From assembly GCA_003024985.2 (NCBI GenBank), contig PXIH01S0070991.1: a stretch of 10,665 nt of DNA. One strand, 5' to 3'. Positions within the stretch are counted from its first letter, which is position 1. Every line of letters starts with the position of its first letter. The position numbers were made by a program, and so were the translations under genes. This document shows, piece by piece, positions 8,406 to 10,665 of the stretch. The notes below the pieces were generated by a model. The model did not search any database and was not told the origin of the DNA. It worked only from the letters and a program-made list of their open reading frames with translations. Origin of the DNA: Euperipatoides rowelli. Its lineage: Eukaryota; Onychophora; Udeonychophora; Euonychophora; Peripatopsidae.

Positions 8406-8530
8406 AAACAGACACAATAGTGTGTTTCTGACAAAAGCCCTAGAAGAGAATTTAACATCAATTGTGACCTGCTTAGTCTTGTTCAAACTTTTTTTCAAAC
8501 GATAATGAATTCAGTTTCACTTTTTATTAA

Positions 8531-8536
8531 GCTTAC
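8531..8536 (-). promoter_or_regulatory. Splice donor of the SLC5-like exon
   Basis: On the minus strand the exon ends TTTGAG and is followed by GTAAGC, a good metazoan 5' splice site. The cut falls after codon Glu (phase 0), at the place where SLC5 homology stops. Confidence 0.85.
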
Positions 8537-8899
8537 CTCAAAAATACTGGTGACATTTGTAGAGAAAAAAATTGGCGCATACATATAAATGCAAGCTATT
8601 TCCGCTAAAAGATTTCCAGCACCAAATAAAAAGGACTGAAGTCCATGAAAATAAGCATTTTTAGATTCAGCTAGATAAGCAACACTGGACATAAAACTAG
8701 CTGTCCCTATAGAAGCCAAAATTGGATGTACTTTTCGTCCACCAAGTAAATAATCACTAGATGACTTATTATCGCTACGATAGGTGCAAATGATAGCGAT
8801 AATAGCAGAAATTCCTAACACTGAAGAAATAACCACATAATCCAAAACGTGCAAATCTCTGTACAGCACAAACTGAGATGTTCGTTCTGTTACGTTTTT
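8537..8899 (-). CDS. Internal exon of an SLC5-type sodium:solute symporter (N-terminal part)
   Basis: This 363-bp exon codes 121 residues in one frame, phase 0 at both ends. SLC5 proteins are plasma-membrane transporters that use the sodium gradient to import solutes such as monocarboxylates, vitamins or sugars. Residues about 20-40 (LDYVVISSVLGISAIIAII) form the first membrane segment, followed by the family motif SSDYLLGGRKV. The second helix follows (PILASIGTASFMSSVAYLAE), and a third (LFGAGNLLAEIACIYMYAPI) leads into the TSIFE block, where relatives read TSxYEY. The best resemblance is to the SMCT/SMVT-like branch, so the substrate is uncertain. The exon has no ATG before the first helix, so the start codon lies in an upstream exon outside or unseen in the window. 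NVT near the exon start is a possible glycosylation site. No neighbouring exon is visible within 8 kb downstream. Confidence 0.88.
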
Positions 8900-8922
8900 C
8901 TATAACAAAGAAAATCAAAATG
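8900..8922 (-). promoter_or_regulatory. Splice acceptor of the SLC5-like exon
   Basis: The minus strand reads a T-rich tract (TTTGATTTTCTTTGTTATAG) ending in AG at 8901-8900, followed by the open frame of the exon. The in-frame TAG formed here closes the frame upstream, which supports this as the exon boundary. Confidence 0.8.
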
Positions 8923-9059
8923 ATTACATACAGTACATACATTAAGTTTAAAGTAATAGCTTTACTATTTCTAAAATAATAGTTAAAAGCAATAATTGTT
9001 TAAATATATACATTATATAAATTTGTAGTTAAATATACTGTTTATATATATAATAATAA
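8923..9059. other. Short AT-rich intron-like stretch with TA repeats
   Basis: Lies between the splice acceptor and the truncated LINE. It ends in a TATATA/TAATAATAAT run at about 9040-9060, at which the LINE homology begins. Confidence 0.6.
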
Positions 9060-10665
9060 TTTATAGGGTTATTTATAGACCACCCAATCACAACTTAGAA
9101 AGAGATAGAGAAATATTATTGTTTTTGAAATGAGGTTTGATGATAAAAACAAAGGAAAACTGTAAAGAACTTCTTGATTTTGTGGACATGAACTTACCTT
9201 ATATTTCTTGGACAAATAATATTAACAAGTACCATATAGACTCCTTTGGATGTAAGTTCCATAATTATGTCCTAGAAAACTGTTTGTACCAAATTATTAC
9301 GGAACACACAAGGTTCAGAGGATCAAGTTCCTCACTAATGGATATTTTGTTGGTCTAATAAAGATTTCATTACAACCCAAAGATTGGAGGTGCCTTTTGG
9401 CAAAAGTGATCACTCTAAAATTGTTGTTCTTCTAGATCTTCTTGTTGATAATCTGGCTGGTATTGAGTTTGTAAACAATATTAAATTATATAAAAAAGCT
9501 GATTACTCAATNATTAATCTTATACTTGAAGAGATAAATTTAAATGAATGTTTTTGAATAATAAATACCTTGATAGGGATTATAATGGGGTTATTGAGGG
9601 GTTGGATAATATATATACTGAACTTATACCTACTGTTAAAAATTTAGGCAAAGAAAGGAAAAACAGAGCTAAATGGATTAATATAGAAATCACTCTTAAA
9701 TGTAAAGAAAAAAATTACTAGGCCTATTTTAAAATCTATTGTAAAAATAAAACTGTAGAGAATTATAATAGTTATAAAAAAATACATAATGAACTAAATT
9801 TACAAATTAGAAATGCTAGAAGGAAGTATGAAATAAATGTTATTAATACTAATAAAAATAAAAATAATTTATTTAAGCTATTTAAGAAAAATAATGTAAA
9901 TAATAAACAGATTAATCAAATNAACTAAATTTACAAATTAGAAATGCTAGAAGGAAGTATGAAATAAATGTTATTAATACTAATAAAAATAAAAATAATT
10001 TATTTAGGTTATTTAAGAAAAATAATGTAAATAATAAACAGATTAATCAAATTTTACATTCTCTCATTGCTTACAATAAACATATTAGTGAAGTTTTTGC
10101 TAAACACTACTCAAGATTTAATGTTTGGACCATTCATGGTCAATGGGTTGATTATGACTACTTAGATAATGAGATATGGTACACAAATGAATTTGAAGTA
10201 AAAAAATATTATTAATAAAGTTAAAGATTCATTTCTATGGGAATTGAAAAAATTCCTTACTACGTCCTTAAAAGAAGTCAAAAATAAATTCTGTAAAATG
10301 ATTACTAAACTATCAAACTTCACATTTGTTAACTCTAATATACCTATAAAATGGAAAATAGGTTTAATTTTATCCTAGTTTCCAAAAAAGGAGAGAAAAA
10401 AAAACAATAATTATAGACCTATAAGTTTATTATCTAACTTTGCAAAAATCACTAAAAAAATGTTTTAAACAGAATTAATTTACATATTATCACAACAGAA
10501 CTACTCCCTGATAATATCCATGGATTTGTGAAGTTTAAGTCTACTATTATAACATACCTTAGCAAAATATAATTTTATATTTTAGAAAATATGAATAATA
10601 AGAAACCAACTGATGTCATTTATGTGGATCTTTCAGCTGCTTATGACACAGTTAATCATGACTTA
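9060..10665 (+). pseudogene. 5'-truncated, decayed CR1/L2/Jockey-type LINE ORF2 (runs off window end)
   Basis: Endonuclease homology begins abruptly with VIYRPPN (9068-9088). A stop follows at 9131-9133. The same frame then gives VDMNLPYISW (Asp at 9185-9187 and Asn at 9191-9193 kept from the GDFN motif) and TRFRGSSSSLMDILLV. A one-base shift near 9356 leads to VPFGKSDHSKIVVL with the catalytic SDH at 9405-9413. A second shift near 9556 leads to the basic linker (LGKERKNRAKWI, IRNARRKYEINV). After the duplication at 9792-10052 come IPYYVLK, IPIKWKIGLIL (about 10338-10370), NNYRPISLLSNFAKI (about 10409-10453) and RT motif A YVDLSAAYDTVNH (Asp at 10627-10629). These motifs are those of the CR1/L2/Jockey group, different from the Tx1/L1-like element upstream. 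Several stops and shifts make it inactive. The start at a TA repeat suggests 5' truncation. Confidence 0.85.
9792..10052. repeat. 130-bp direct duplication separated by one N (likely assembly artefact)
   Basis: Bases 9792-9921 recur at 9923-10052 with an offset of 131 and only two differences (in the AAGCTA/AGGTTA stretch, 9876-9881 against 10007-10012). The single base between them is N. Removing one copy plus the N keeps the LINE reading frame continuous from the linker into the next segment. This is how two overlapping contigs look when joined by a gap without merging. Confidence 0.85.

Overview
The window looks like gene-poor, AT-rich nuclear DNA from a metazoan, most likely an invertebrate. 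The evidence is one exon with canonical GT-AG splice signals, two different non-LTR retrotransposons (LINEs), two tRNA-like remnants, long simple-sequence tracts and no bacterial-style operons. A mollusc or other lophotrochozoan would fit, but that is only an impression. Three single N positions (2357, 9512, 9922) point to a draft assembly.

Layout: 2-608 (+) is a broken fragment of a GDSL/SGNH-esterase-like ORF1 of the kind carried by CR1/L2-type LINEs. 885-1541 is a degenerate TGATAA-type microsatellite. 1550-6439 (-) is an almost complete but dead Tx1/L1-like LINE: 5' UTR, ORF1 with an RRM-like region and CCHC knuckles, ORF2 with APE endonuclease, reverse transcriptase and C-terminal zinc motif, 3' UTR with a terminal hairpin, and A12. 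It is flanked by the 8-bp direct repeat ATTACCAA (1542-1549 and 6440-6447), which I read as its target-site duplication. 6576-6835 is a pyrimidine tract. 7369-7733 is a two-copy, roughly 180-bp tandem repeat. 7781-7845 (-) and 8346-8405 (+) are tRNA-like, probably SINE, remnants. 8537-8899 (-) is the only convincing host-gene piece: a 363-bp exon coding the N-terminal part of an SLC5-type sodium:solute symporter. 9060 to the window end (+) is a 5'-truncated, decayed CR1/L2/Jockey-type LINE containing a 130-bp exact-offset duplication around an N that is probably an assembly artefact.

How it fits together: the SLC5 exon is internal, phase 0 at both ends, so its neighbours in the window are probably intron. 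On that reading the Tx1-like LINE sits in the same orientation as the host gene, in the intron downstream of the exon, and the CR1-like LINE sits in antisense in the intron upstream. No undescribed system was found. The most informative observations are the clean termini of the Tx1-like LINE, including a YY1-like motif within its first 13 bases, its inactivating lesions (YADE in place of YADD, a stop at a zinc-knuckle cysteine), and the probable assembly duplication.
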